Shown here: positions 20,301 to 32,589 of the stretch, in pieces
How the letters are laid out: every line of letters starts with the position of its first letter
Numbering within the stretch: the first letter of the stretch is position 1
Assembly: GCA_025267735.1 (NCBI GenBank)
Contig: CM046294.1
Coordinates: forward strand, 37,943,570 to 38,007,569
Length of the DNA stretch: 64,000 bases
Direction of reading: 5' to 3'
DNA from: Mactra quadrangularis
Lineage: Eukaryota > Mollusca > Bivalvia > Venerida > Mactridae
The notes under the pieces: generated by a model
What the model was told of the DNA's origin: nothing
The model's database searches: none
Seen by the model: the letters and a program-made list of their open reading frames with translations, nothing else
Position numbers and translations under genes: made by a program

Positions 20301-23300
20301 TATTGTTTACAATATCAAATCTTAAGTTTAGCACAATATTTATGGACTTTACATGCAACACAATTTATGTTTTTTTTTCAACGTATCCAAGTGTAAGTAT
20401 GAAATGGAAAAGAATTGCTTGTAGAATTAAATACTAAGTCTTATTAAATCAAAAAACAAAATTTAATCATATATCTCACCTCACTGTCCAATCCTAATGT
20501 AAACAACATGAAAAAGAAGAGCACGGACCACAGTTGTGCAGGTGGGAGGTTAGACAATGCTTCAGGGTAGGCTATAAAAGCAAGACCGTAACCACCTTTA
20601 GCTACATCCTGCACATCAACACCAATCTTCTTTGCCATACCACCGAATGTTGTAAATATTACAAAACCAGCGATAATACTGGTGACAACATCCATTATAC
20701 TGATTAATAAGGCATCGCTGAAATTAGATGGAATATGTTTGTTGATCATATACCGTAAGCATACGAGTATAACACGCATATCAGGTATTGAGAAAAACAA
20801 GTGAAAAAGCGCCGGTGTTGAAAACGCACTCACCGAATTTTTGGCCAGGGCAGCATGTTATCAAAAATCTTGCGATAATTTAACATTAAAACATAGAAGA
20901 TCTTACGACTAAAATTGGTCGTAAATCGCTTGATAATACGGACCCCAATTTCTTAAGGATATTGCTAGTAAGAGCTTTGTCTTCTGGTACCCTTCTTATA
21001 CCAATAGGAATAAGTATGTGATATCAAATTGAGGGTACCAGGGGTACTTCAGCGCTAGTTAGGGATAGACTGAGGAAAGTGGCCATTAACTAAAGTATTA
21101 GATCAAAATTATTAACGTATTTAGTATTTTGTAGTTTTAATTTAACAGCTATGATGCAGTAAATCCTAAAGCCATCTTTTGTAACCTGGCGATCTTTTTT
21201 GCCACAAGCATGAATGGTTGAATTTTTTAAGAATAAGTTTATATGGGCATTACTCTGCATTACCTGCCACTCACTTATTGGTTTTTGCCATGCATACTCG
21301 ACAGTACACGCCGGAAACCAGGCTATACAGACATGCAACACATTTATATTCTAAATAAAGCTTACTTACCCGTAAACATTATTGCTGAATTTATTGTAAC
21401 TACCAAACATCAATATACCTCCGAACGAAACACTGAGTGAGAAAAACATCTGACCGGCTGCAGCGACCCATACCTTCAAATAGATCGAGAATTATGTGTT
21501 AATTACATGTAAAGGTTATTAGACAATTTAAATTTAATAAGTTCGTGTAGTGATTTATTAAAATAGCTATAATTCGGTCCGTGTCGTGGTAGGCAACACA
21601 ATAGCACTTCAAATCTAGTGTCCTGAAGTGTTGCTGGTTTGAATATCATTCGTGCTGGTTATACCCATCTAAGAAACTTCGACAATACGGTCGCTTTTCC
21701 TTCATTAATTAAGTTACAATATACCAACAAACTTCTCGAATAAGAACATGATTACTGCTTATTAACAAAATGTCTTGGAAAGCTTAGTTAGGTGGGCTGG
21801 CCGGAGTCCAACGAAAATAATTTACGGATATTATCAAAGAAATATCAAGTATCTAATTCAGCGGGCTTACTATACGAACCACTGACGGTTGAAAATAAAA
21901 TTTAACAAGTACAAGGAACAATGTGGACATGATTTAAATATTACTGATTGATATTCAAGTTTTAACCCTTACCTCTAATTCAGCAAGTTTATTCCAATCT
22001 GGTATAATGAAATATTTTATGCCATCTATGGCTCCGTCCAGTAAACATCCACGAACTAACAATATCAGTAAAATGACATAGGGGAATGTGGCTGTGAAAT
22101 ATACGACCTGAAAGTGGAATAATATATAAATGATTATTTACTTGGCACGTCGATTTAACAAATAATAGTCTCACGGTCAAAAAATAGGGATGGATGAATA
22201 TTGTTCAGAAATATTATATTATTATCTATAAAAACAAGAGAGTATTTAATCTACACTTTTATTCATTGAGTCACATATACTGTTGTTTACAGTAAATAAA
22301 TACTTTGAAACTGCTACACAATATCGCGGACTCATGTGTTTCCCTCACTGATACACGGAAGAATAAAAATACAAGAACAATACCATATTGTTACATGTAT
22401 ACCCCTATTAAACAGACCAAGTTAAATGTCTTCAAGGAGCTTTCGGGTGCATCAGGTGCCTTATGTCTCTGGCCACAGAGTTGCCCTAGATCCATCGAGG
22501 GCTCCATGTCCCCAACTTTAAAAATCTAACTCCCGAAGCCATCAGACTTTTAACAGGAATGATTTACTTAATTTGTGACAAAATTCTATAAGCGCTATCC
22601 TATTTCATGAAACTCTTTGATGGCACATGTGTTCCATGCCATGAACTTTTGCTTAATAATTCAGACAATTTAATTTCATTTAACGAAGTAATATTTAATG
22701 GATTAAGATAAAATTAAGTCATTTCAAAAATCAACACATTCTAAAGGAAAATCACCCATTTGCGCTATTATGGGTCCTAATATATGGAGGGTTTTATAAC
22801 TTAAACGTACTTAGGAGAGTATCCTTATTTTTACTAATTTCCGGTGCCTAGATATTCATATTGTAATGAAATAAATTGAAGCGGGTACAATTAACCTGTA
22901 CAACTCATATTCTAAATATATAATCAAATACAAAAATAACTGCAATTACGTTTGAGGAACAGAGCCAAAGTACAGAAATGATAAGGAGTGTGGATTGTCA
23001 AAAAATGACTTTGAAAATATTTCAAAAAACGAAATGTTCCGGACAAGATTGCTTTTCAAAATAAGGCATAACAAACCAAAATGTAACGATGCTTTTATCA
23101 TATATTTACAACTTTCCAAAGCTAAGCAATCACAATTACAAGCCAATGGCCATCATACAAATAAAAACAAACTATTTAACGCAATATTGAAGTAATGTGA
23201 CATATAGTTTACTAAATATGACATTTTGTGAGATTATAAACACTATCTATAAATAGACCAAAGACACAATATATTTTATGGGCATTCATTTGCTTACTTT

Positions 23301-26300
23301 TTATGTTTTATTAATGACCACTTAGGTCTCAATTAGGCGGTCGAAATCATAACATCATTATTATGAGCACATAAAACTGTTCAAGGCCGTACAAACATGC
23401 GAACAATTCAGATTCAGTCCATTTTTGTGTAAACTTATATGAGAATTGTCTTATATTATTCTAAAGCTATTTCATCTCATTTAAGCAAAATAGTACCTCC
23501 TTATATAAAATTAAAAGAGCAATTGGTACCTTTTTGTAATAAGCGGGCGATATAATGAACAGATTTTTCATAATTTATGCCAGGGTTAGCATATGTTTAA
23601 CAATCAATGACTAAATTAGACTTACATTAATTTGTCGTGACAATTTTCAAAAAATGGCTACTGTCTCGTATAAACCGCATGTCACAGAAAGTAGAGCTTT
23701 GTTTGATCCAACGTTTGGCTAACACAGATGACTGTATTGGATCATCATCGGCTGCAAACGATTGGCCAACTTAATTTTGCTCATTGGCTGCACGTAGGTT
23801 AACCGTTGGATATGGACAGTTTTTATCATATTGTGGATAAACAGTCACATTATCTTTCGAATGTAAACAAACTTGTTTTTCGTCAATTTGTTGCAGCAGT
23901 AAAACAATGAGAAGATAATAAATTGTACATAAAACATTTGTTACATTTCTTCGTCTAAAAGTTTTTACATTGGACTTGGACTTGTAATTGTTTACTCTGA
24001 ATCTTCCGCACATACATTTACAGTATAAACAATACATGTTATAGCACATACCTTGCCAGATGACTTGACTCCTTTTATAAGACAAAGTACGACAACTACC
24101 CAGGATGCTAACAAACACAGGGCCAACTGCCATATAGGAGCACCTACATGTTCTGGGTCAATACCTGGAGCCTTCTGTATAACAGTTTTCCTGAAAAATA
24201 AACAAAATTACAAACTTTTGCTGTCTTCTACATTCGGAACTCTTTTGCTATTCATTACGAATAACCTTGTGAATATTTAGTCGCCATATTGGAACTACTT
24301 TTGCGACACATGTTCAACCATAATGTTTTTTAACTGTCAAAGTAAACAAATCAAACATCGTTTAGGCGATGATTAATGTCTCGTTTAATGTCCATAACTT
24401 TATAGTAAACTATTCAATGATATCTTTATACATGGTGTAACACATACAACATATTAGGCCATGCCATACCGGAATTTTGTTAAGCGTCCGCGTGCGCGTA
24501 GGTTTTAGAGTCCTCAATCCAAAAAACAAACAAAGTTGTTGGTGAAATTTTCTTAAACAATTCTGTTGTTCCGGGATTCGATAACTGATTTTTTTCAGGA
24601 AATTCTGATAGTTCCTTGTTTCTGTGTATTTGATTAATGAAAATGTACATGTGTATGTTGTATATACATTTTATAGAATTACTTTAATCTCAGGCATAAA
24701 CATTTATGTTCTACCAAGTACTTATTTGTATGAATACTAGCTAGAATGGACATGCGTTTTCGTTTTCTGTTTGTGTGTTTTTGTGAATAGGTACCCAGGT
24801 TCGTCAAACTTGAGTAGACGCTTAACAAAATTCCAATTTGGCATGGCCTTAATGTGTTCACGAAACCTTGCTTGTTTACGACAAGAACTATTTTACTTAA
24901 GCTGTTGTGTGCTTTGCCTTTGTCTCGCCTAGCATACTCAAGAAAACCATCCTTGTGGCAGGGTTGTTTAGTACTGTTTAATACATAGTCACATAGACAA
25001 GGGGTATATGAAGTCCAGGTTAGGTGCGCTGGCCTGCGTTAAATAATCTGAATTTGTGTTTGACACAGCTTTAAACCCACTGACAATACAACAACAAAAA
25101 CTCAAAGACACACTTACTAAAAATATAGTTACATATAAGTATTGTTGTTTAGTACTGATTATAGGCAGAGTCCAGAAAATGAGGTTAAGTGCCCTGAGTG
25201 GCGTAAAATGACATAAATTTGTGCTAACACAGCTTTAAATCCACTAACAAAAACAACAGCAAACTAGACTCTAAGACACACTTACTCAAAGTACAATTCA
25301 GCAACAGCGACGTTTGATGTGTTTGTACACGTGACATTGTTGTCTATCAACATAGAGTTGATGGTATAGTTAGCACTACATAGACATCTACTGGAAGCAT
25401 TGTATACACATTCTTCTAATTTCTTTTGTGTTTGTTCCACACAACCTAGTGGAATCCATTCCTGGAAATAAATAAAGCCTCATTTTTCTAATAAAGGGGT
25501 TCACTTTAAAACTCACAAACGTTTATGAAGTTACCATCAGAGGTCGACTTTAAGGTTGCATAACGCTTGCTTGAATTTGATTACCCTACAGCCCTTTAAA
25601 AGTTGTGTATGAAAAATAACTTCAACTAATGAAAGTATCAACCTTAATTTCACTCATTTTAAATTATTGCATAGTTATCAAAGATTGGTTTTGTTTACAA
25701 GAAAATACTGAATAGTCGAGCGCAGTGTCCCCAACTTGCTCTTAACTTACGAAATATGTACAGTGTAAACGTATAATACATGAATCAAAAACCAAAATGA
25801 CGCAAAACATGATTTTATTAGTAAGTGAGAGGTTTTATTATTTGAAAACATCAAAGAGGGCAGCATTCGTAATAACTCAAAACATATTTGTGTATGATAG
25901 TATATACATGTACACCCTTATATAGCTTTAAAGCATCTTAAAACGTTGTTCTAAACAAATAAAAATATCAAGTGACTAAAATACACTTGGAATACAATTA
26001 GACGTAGACTCGTTTTATCTAAGATATGTTTGTATGTTTCATGGCTAGTTTTTGCTCCCCAGGTCAAAAGGACAAAACCCGGGTCGATAGCGCAGTTGGT
26101 AGCGCGTCGGGATTTGGAATCTCGTGCCCGAGGGATGCGGGTTCGAATCCCACCCGGGGAGTTTATACCCTTCCATGAAAATTTGATAATAATATCAATT
26201 TTTCTCCATTGATTAGATAATATGGAGAACTTTCCGGTTTTGTGGAAGGGTAGGTGAGTACTGGTTATAGACAATAGTCCAGGAAAGCTACAGGTTAGGT

Positions 26301-28551
26301 GCGTTGGACGCCGTAAAATGACCTATGCGTTGACACGGCGTTAACTCCAATAAATAAAATAAATAAATCAAAAGGGCAAATCATTGAAAAGTAAAACATT
26401 CCCACAGTCTGCAGCTAAGCAGCTATACAACACCAGATTTTATTTAAGCTAATGTAGAAAAGTCGCAAATACGCGTTTTCGAAGTCTATCGGCTTGTTTC
26501 CATCGCAAAACAGGCGAGGTTAACTTAACTTTAACGAGGTTCAAAATGAACTAAATATGCTTACATCTTTACAGGTGGTCCATGGTAGGTTCTTCTGCAT
26601 GGAAGAAAAGAAATAATACAATGTATAAGCCATGATAACATTGTAATAGATAGCTACAACCAATGATATCAATGCCATAGATATTCCTATACCTGTAATG
26701 AAACACAACAAGAAAAGTTAAAACAAGGTAAAAGTAGAAGTCAACAAGACACCATTTCATTTGAATATGAGATGCATACTACGCCCCAAAAGTCACTTTT
26801 TTGACACCATTTAAGCAAATCGAGGGTTCATTTTAGTTTATAAAAGTACCTATTAATTAGATTGGACGAAATTTATCCTTATCATGAAATGCCAGTTTTG
26901 CGGGTCATCTTGAATAGCTTTTAATTTGACAAACATCGATCAAAATATTGTTTTTGTAAAAACTCTCTGTACCTCATTACACTTGGCTATTTCTGTATAA
27001 CAACAAAGATGTTCGATAAGATATTTCAATATCCTTACAATGAAATTCAATGATAAAATTCGATGATTCCAACTGGTAGGATCTACTTACCAATTTGATC
27101 TCTTGAGACTTTATCAAAGAAGGCTAAATGACAAATATCAATAATTTCTAACACTAACTTGCGTGATTTGTACGTAATGTATATAGACTATTATTAAATA
27201 ACTACATGTATTTGTTATTTTTCCTGTAAAGTGCCAAATTCACTGCACAATACTGCAAAAACTGTTAAATAAAACAGAGAACAGGGCCGAAATCTGTTAC
27301 AGGGCCATAACACTTATTTGTCCTAATCCAATAACAAATTTCTGCACTCTGATTGGATGAAAAAACTGGGTCAATATCAAAAACTGGTTCGTAAGTAACT
27401 ATTTAATCTAAATAGAATTGTTATTGTTCCTTGGGACAGTCATTTAGACTATTTTTGATATAACTGCCCTTAGAAAAATAACAGGGACTATATCAAATCA
27501 CTTATTTAATAACATATAATATTTACCTTTAGCACTTGGGTTCATAGACCAGACTGCAGTTGGTCCTCTCCCAGAGTACTGACCCATAACCAGTTCCATC
27601 ATGTACATAGGTTTACCAATCAATATTTGTAATACTAAATATGCTATCAAAAATGCAGCTGAAAAATATAGAAAATAAGAACTGTTACATGAATAACACA
27701 ACATTCTAGTGAAAACATTTAATGAAAGTAATTTATTATCTCCCTTTAGTAAGAAAAATGATGTAATTCTACTATTTAAATTATGACATGGTGAAAACAT
27801 TAAACTACATTAAATATCCGTTTTATAAGAACTTTTTGTCATAAACATTGTTTTGTACTAGATGGGAGCCCGTGCAAGCACGGGCTTTATGTAATGACAA
27901 TAAAGGGAAATAACCGCTGCGGGGAGTTTGGTCTATTTTTAGTTTTATCTAGAATTATTTTTAGACACAAAACCCCCACTATTTTTGTTGATTTTTGGCA
28001 GTTTTTGCAAATATCAAGAGACTTTGTCAAAAAAGAATTGTCAACTTAATATGCCGGTATATAGGTGCTCCAGCGACAAACAAAAGATTTATTCAAAGCT
28101 GCGCAGTTTCTTCCACAAAACAGGAAACTCGCAAATTTAATAGTATAGATTAGATGTCAGTTTTGATGTCAGTTTATTAGCGGAATTCTAACATTAAACA
28201 GCGATAATGAAATTCCATTCGTTCAAAAGAAATTGCAATCTTCAGTATGAAAATATTGTTTTATTATCTAAAACGGCTTAATTTAGTTTTTGTTAAACTC
28301 CGAAATACATTTTTGCGGAATCCAGTATTAATACTGTATCACACATGACTAATTCACTCATACATACCTCCGCCATACTGATAAGCCAAGTAAGGAAATC
28401 TCCAGACGTTTCCCAGTCCTACAGAGAGCCCTATACATGATAATATAAACTCCCATTTGCTGCCCCATTCTCCTCGTTCTTCTTCAACACTAGTATTTGT
28501 ATCTATAGTGTCCGTGCTTCCATTGGCGTTACTGACGCCATTTTTATCCGA
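17356..28551 (-). CDS. SLC6: SLC6-family Na+/Cl- coupled amino-acid-type transporter, 12 exons, N-terminal exon not found
   Basis: Exons in transcript order: 28551-28368, 27658-27527, 26692-26565, 25461-25286, 24190-24052, 22107-21973, 21473-21370, 20717-20480, 19879-19751, 19351-19252, 18559-18453, 17664-17356. All phases agree and give 626 residues plus stop. Signatures: TM1 [21 protein letters not shown]2 [18 protein letters not shown]; extracellular loop 2 with the family disulfide pair C-x8-C (TTCKDEWIPLGC) and four N-glycosylation sequons; TM6 [13 protein letters not shown] and SYNKF; TM8 [17 protein letters not shown]10-12 [18 protein letters not shown]1 has Gly where monoamine carriers have Asp, which argues for an amino-acid substrate (glycine or nutrient amino acid type). 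TM7 VTSIIAGF keeps the serine expected in chloride-dependent members. The first exon here opens directly at a CAG acceptor, so the start codon lies in an unlocated upstream exon, probably adding few residues. The exact paralogue is unresolved. Confidence 0.93.
17776..18070. mobile_element. Fold-back element with TACGAAAGACCGG termini and 6-bp TSD
   Basis: Flanked by TATAGA at 17770-17775 and 18071-18076. Ends TACGAAAGACCGG and CCGGTCTTTCGTA, with arms continuing through CATTTCAACTT. The interior is a word array: GAATTCACGATTTCAACTTC AT repeated in one direction, then its complement in the other. It lies in the last SLC6 intron. Confidence 0.9.
19586..19660. mobile_element. 75-bp hairpin element with 9-bp direct repeats
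   Basis: CATAAGACT flanks both sides (19577-19585 and 19661-19669). The insert ATTCTCGTTCCCAGAG... pairs with ...CTCTAAGCACGAGAAT. It lies in an SLC6 intron. Confidence 0.7.
21640..21830 (+). mobile_element. SINE family A, degenerate copy in SLC6 intron
   Basis: Recognisable blocks: GGTTATACCCATCTAAGAAA, CTTCGACAATA, AACAAACTTCTCGAA, GTCTTGGAAAGCTTAGTTAG, GGGCTGGCCGGAGT. No head or TSD is visible. Confidence 0.45.
22108..24051. other. SLC6 intron, no gene or delimited element seen
   Basis: AT-rich. A stretch near 22140-22330 resembles sequence near 7040-7260 (TTGGCACGTCGATTTAACAA / TTAGCACGTAGATTTAACAA, then AGTCACATATACT and AATAAATACTTTGAAACTGC), so an unbounded repeat is shared between an ALP intron and this one. 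Confidence 0.5.
24229..24385. repeat. Dispersed repeat (ATTCGGAACTC...), copy 1
   Basis: ATTCGGAACTC, CATTACGAATAACCTTG, CGCCATATTGGAACTACTTT and CATCGTTTAGGCGATGATTA are shared in order with 50338-50495, and in part with 51738-51870. It is probably a MITE; the far end is not located. Confidence 0.65.
24960..25265 (+). mobile_element. Two tandem SINE family A 3' ends
   Basis: TTGTTTAGTACTG, AAGTCCAGGTTAGGTGCGCT, GACACAGCTTTAAACCCACT at 24960-25110 is followed at 25140-25265 by a second diverged copy of the same 3' body. They lie immediately downstream (in transcript order) of the SLC6 exon at 25286-25461. Confidence 0.55.
26077..26367 (+). mobile_element. SINE family A, full-length reference copy with 13-bp TSD
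   Basis: TSDs TCAAAAGGACAAA (26064-26076) and TCAAAAGGGCAAA (26368-26380). The head ACCCGGGTCGATAGCGCAGT with B-box GGTTCGAATCC, then CTTCCATGAAAATTTGATAA, GGAGAACTTTCCGGTTTTGT, TGAGTACTGGTTATAGACAA, GGTTAGGTGCGTTGGACGCC. It ends in an AATAAAATAAATAAAT-type tail. The head keeps A and B boxes, so Pol III transcription is plausible. It lies in an SLC6 intron. Confidence 0.92.
27858..27935 (-). mobile_element. Helitron-type 3' end
   Basis: On the minus strand, a GC hairpin with 8-bp stem and TT loop (GCCCGTGCTTGCACGGGC, 27868-27885) is followed by six bases and CTAG (27858-27861), then host T. This is the canonical Helitron terminus. The adjoining AAAGGGAAATAACCGCTGCG GGGAGTTTGG also occurs near 5588-5620. 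The 5' end was not found. Confidence 0.7.
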
Positions 28552-28959
28552 CTGAAAATATAAAAGAAATTGCATTTATAGATTTTAGATCTTGGTTTCG
28601 AAATATATCAGGATTTTTTCTCCAAAATTTGACTCAATTAGGGACTTAAGTCAGTAATCTTTCCCTGATAAAATCTGAAGCAATCCAATTGGTTAGTAGG
28701 TCTTTACAGTTGGAATCCTCGGATTTTATCATTGTCCTGTGTAAGGACAACATAATATTTCATCTAATATATTTTTGTTAATAAAAATATTAGCAAAAGT
28801 AATAAAATTAAGATAGTACTTTACCCTAAACATACTAAGCGTGAATTTAAAACAAATATTGGACCTACCAATTTGAAGAGTATACAAGGGGAAATAACTG
28901 ACTTAAGTTTCTTAATAGACTGAATAACCAATCTTTTAAGGGATGAAGCGAAAACGGGC

Positions 28960-29145
28960 TTAAGTCCGGCTTCGTAGCGAAAATGGTAGCGCGCTGAGAA
29001 TTTGAAGCCATTATCTGGAAAGGTGTACAGGTTCGAATTCCACCTGGGGTGATTATTCCCTTCCATGAAAATTTGACAGTTATATCAATTTTCCTTCATT
29101 GATGAGCTATATGGAGGATTTCCGGTCTCGTGGCTCTAGATTACT
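28960..29145 (+). mobile_element. SINE family A, truncated by a microsatellite
   Basis: TAGCGAAAATGGTAGCGCGC, GGTTCGAATTCCACC, CCCTTCCATGAAAATTTGAC, GGAGGATTTCCGGTCTCGTG match the family A head and body. The copy stops where the AACAG array begins. Confidence 0.75.
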
Positions 29146-29645
29146 GTATTACAGAACAGAACAGAACAGAACAGAACAGATCAGAACAGAACAGAACAGA
29201 ACAGAACAGAACAGAACAGAATAGAATAGAACAGAACAGAATAGAATAGAACAGAACAGAACAGAACAGAACAGAACAGAACAGAATAGAATAGAATAGA
29301 ATAGAATAGAATAGAATAGAATAGAATAGAATAGAATAGAATAGAATAGAATAGAATAGAATAGAATAGAACAGAACAGAACAGAACAGGATAGAACAGA
29401 ACAGAACAGGATAGAACAGAGAGAACAGAACAGAACAGAACAAAACAAAACAGAACAGGATAGAACAGAATAGAACAGAACAGAACAAAACAGAACAGAA
29501 CAAAACAGAACAGAACAGAACAGAACAGAACATGATAGAACAGAATATAACAAAACAGAACAGGATAGAACAGAATAGAACAGAACAGAACAAAACAGAA
29601 CAGGATAGAAAAGAATAGAATAGAACAGAACAAAACAGAACAAAC
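29146..29645. repeat. Pentanucleotide microsatellite, AACAG with an internal AATAG block
   Basis: About 500 bp of 5-bp units: AACAG flanks, with a nearly pure AATAG core around 29281-29370 and scattered AACAA and AGGAT variants to the right. Long frames here translate as repeats of Ser/Cys/Leu/Phe and are not genes. Confidence 0.97.
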
Positions 29646-29649
29646 CTGT

Positions 29650-30925
29650 ATTTTCTCAAGTTTTGGTATACTTTCAGGTAAGTGGCATATATCGAAAGCT
29701 CAGTATTTCTAATATCAAGATGTAAAGACTTAATTATACATTGTAATTAGGCGTTAACTTGTTAATTGTTTCTTACATGATGTAATTTTAAGATCAAACA
29801 CTTTAAAGGTGTCGTAAAACAAATGAAATCACACGCGCTTTCTTTGTACGGTGGTTAAAGACAAAACTTGCGGAGGTTTGAAGTTGATGCGGTCCCCTTC
29901 CCAAACTTATGATTTGCGCGTCAAAACATGAAAACAAAATGAATGGCTCCAATCATGTTATCGCCGTTTTTGTCGAAACTTGCCGAAAATGTTAAAAAAG
30001 GTGTTCGGAGTCGGGTCCATCTTAGATTTTGACTCTAAGCCCCTTTCCTTCATAATTGGACCCCGCGAAGTTTTCAAGATCCGTCAATAAGTTTTGTATG
30101 TTCTTGGTGACACTTGGAGTCGAAACAAATACTTATCTTTAAATGTTAATGACCGTGCGGTCACCGAACATGTGGTTTTGGTTGTTACAAGAAAAATAAC
30201 TTAAGAACAATTAAGGTAATGTATATTTCATGTATTATATAAGATTGTCAACGAAATAAATGTTGCATTTTTTATTACAAATGTTTTGTTTTGTATGTAC
30301 GAGTATGTTTTATTTATGTAGTGTTTGATATTTTATTGTGTTTAAGAACTAAAATAACTTTTGTGATATTGTAACACAATCTATTCAAAAAGCTTTTTGT
30401 TTAAGTTTATAGTAGGTTTTAAGTCTACTTCCCTATATACATGGAAAGTTCAGCCAACCTTAAAACATTCTATTGTTGAGTTCAACTTTATAGATAACTA
30501 AATCTTCTTATAACTCACCTATTACAAAATCATGCAATTCTGAAGAATGTTAGTCTCAAATGCTTACTATGAGAGGAGAATGATAGCTATTTCAAGACTA
30601 TTCCGCAATTACGACCATCGACTATGAATAATATTTTTCTCAACTTTGTATATGCCATGGGTACAGTAAAATATGTATACATTCAAGCGAAAAACTTGCA
30701 TTAAAACCATTTTAATATTTAACTTATTCTGTTATCAACATATGTACTCACGCCCGGAATTCTACAATGAACGATTGACACATTAAGTAAAACGTATCTG
30801 ATACATTTGTTATTTTGTACTTTATTGGTGTTGATATTGATAACGTATAGCACAATTCCTTATTGACTTTAAACCAATTAATTTAAACTGGAGAACAAAA
30901 CGCGTCTCAAAAACTTAAACTAATC
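29650..30925. other. No gene seen
   Basis: AT-rich sequence upstream (in transcript sense) of the SLC6 exons. The missing first SLC6 exon may lie here or further right. I found no convincing start-plus-donor. Confidence 0.4.
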
Positions 30926-30928
30926 CCA

Positions 30929-30990
30929 CGCAGAACACCTCGGAAATCATCTACGTATATTTACGTAGAAAATCGCTAAGGAGTTCCGAA
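30929..30990. mobile_element. Short hairpin MITE (GAACACCTCGG type)
   Basis: CAGAACACCTCGGAAATCAT and AAATCGCTAAGGAGTTCCGA pair around a TACGTATATTTACGTA core. It is similar to 42367-42437. Confidence 0.55.
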
Positions 30991-31914
30991 TTAATTAATC
31001 ATGCGCGTGTACATGTACGTTATAGTTGATGCAATAATATTTTTTTTGTTACTTATGATTTAAACAAACTTAAAACAGAAAACATCACTTATAAAAACAA
31101 TTTACTTGTATTTCAAAATCAATTGTGAAACAAAATCCCTTTTGTTTTTTTAATACACGCCTAGGTCCGCTTTCTGGTAAGAAAAAAAGATTGTTTCACG
31201 TCAATGTCAGAAGAAGCCGCCCTTTAAGATGAACTTCCTGGAAACGGGATATGAATCAACGCTTAGATGACTCAGGGTATGTGGTCGCGTGATATTAGCA
31301 AAGTAATAAACACTTGTTTTCCACAAAAAAATCACGCAACAGCCGAAAATAGAATACAACGACCACATACGTGACCAGCTTACCTGGACACTTTACTTTG
31401 CCAGCATACAAGCTTCTCCTTAAACGAGGAGACGGCAAAAAATATTCTGTATAGAAGAGTACCAATATTAAATAATCGAATTTTTATGGAAGGGTTTAAC
31501 CATCCGCTGGGCAAATTTACTCAAAAGTACACACAACTGCGTGACCAACAAAACGAGCTATGCATAGATGGGAAATATACACGTTTAAAACACCCGTATC
31601 ATGTTTGCAATTCAATACAGATTGATTATCATGTTGGACAATTTTTGTTGACAAAAATCTTCATTCGTTCGATCAAAGCCCTCGCCGACAAATAATTGTT
31701 AATCGCAATTTAAATACACTTTACAAATTGACGATCATAAAATCGTTTCCCTAAGGCTTGTGAATAAATATAAAGATAAAAGGGGCGGAAAGGATATAAA
31801 ATTTAAGAGCAAATGAAACATCTAGTTATTAAGGCGGTTGGTGACCACGGGTGGCTGTATCAACATTGACGTAATCATACAACACTGCAATCTTAGATTT
31901 TGTTCAACTTCCAG

Positions 31915-32010
31915 TATCGCATACATTAACTCCGATGATTTAAATATTCACTATAGTTTTTATATTCTCACGATCGATTAATCTGTATTTAATTAAGTCA
32001 GCGGAGTAAA
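31915..32010. mobile_element. Diverged AT-rich MITE end
   Basis: CGCATACATTAACTCCGATG followed by ATTTAAATATTCACT, and GTCAGCGGAGTAAAATATTT on the right. It matches the family at 13095-13232 only partly. Another end-like fragment (GTATACATTACCATCGCTGA) is near 32200-32230. Confidence 0.45.
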
Positions 32011-32589
32011 ATATTTGAGTTAAATTAAACCACATAAAGGTGAAATACCGCTTCTTTGTCTATTTACATAAGGAAGTGAAATAAATCGTTTCATAGTTTC
32101 TACATTACAAAATTATTTCTGGTCATGAGTTTTTTTATTTTGTAAAACAACTTCAACAAGGAAGCGTAGTTTGTGATATAAATTTTATTCAACAGCCAAT
32201 AACGTATACATTACCATCGCTGATTTAAATCGATTATGAATACAAAACTACAGTAGTAAATGCACGGCTGACAATTGAATACAATTTGCAAATACTGTAC
32301 TTAGATTCTATGCCAGCAAATTGATTAATTTAGGTGACACGTTTTAAAACGTGTTGTGAATATGGAAACCGCTTATGTAAATATTAAATGAATATGTCCA
32401 AGTCAACCAGCTAAGTTTCAGAATGGGCATATGTAAAGTTCGTTACCAAGTGGGGCTCATTTTCATGTCAAAGAAAACACGCAAAGCAATTCATTGCCAG
32501 AAGTCCTGTTTTGATTCAAATTTGCAGGAACAGTAAATGTATTTGGCACATTGTCATTAATGTAGCATTTTACCTTACTATTGTTGAAT

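Noticed and set aside
26080..26160. Functional tRNA gene
   Set aside because: Head of a family A SINE repeated many times in the window with the same downstream body.
29141..29659. Three overlapping long minus-strand frames rich in Ser, Cys, Leu, Phe and Tyr
   Set aside because: They are translations of the AACAG/AATAG microsatellite in three frames, with no other sequence content.
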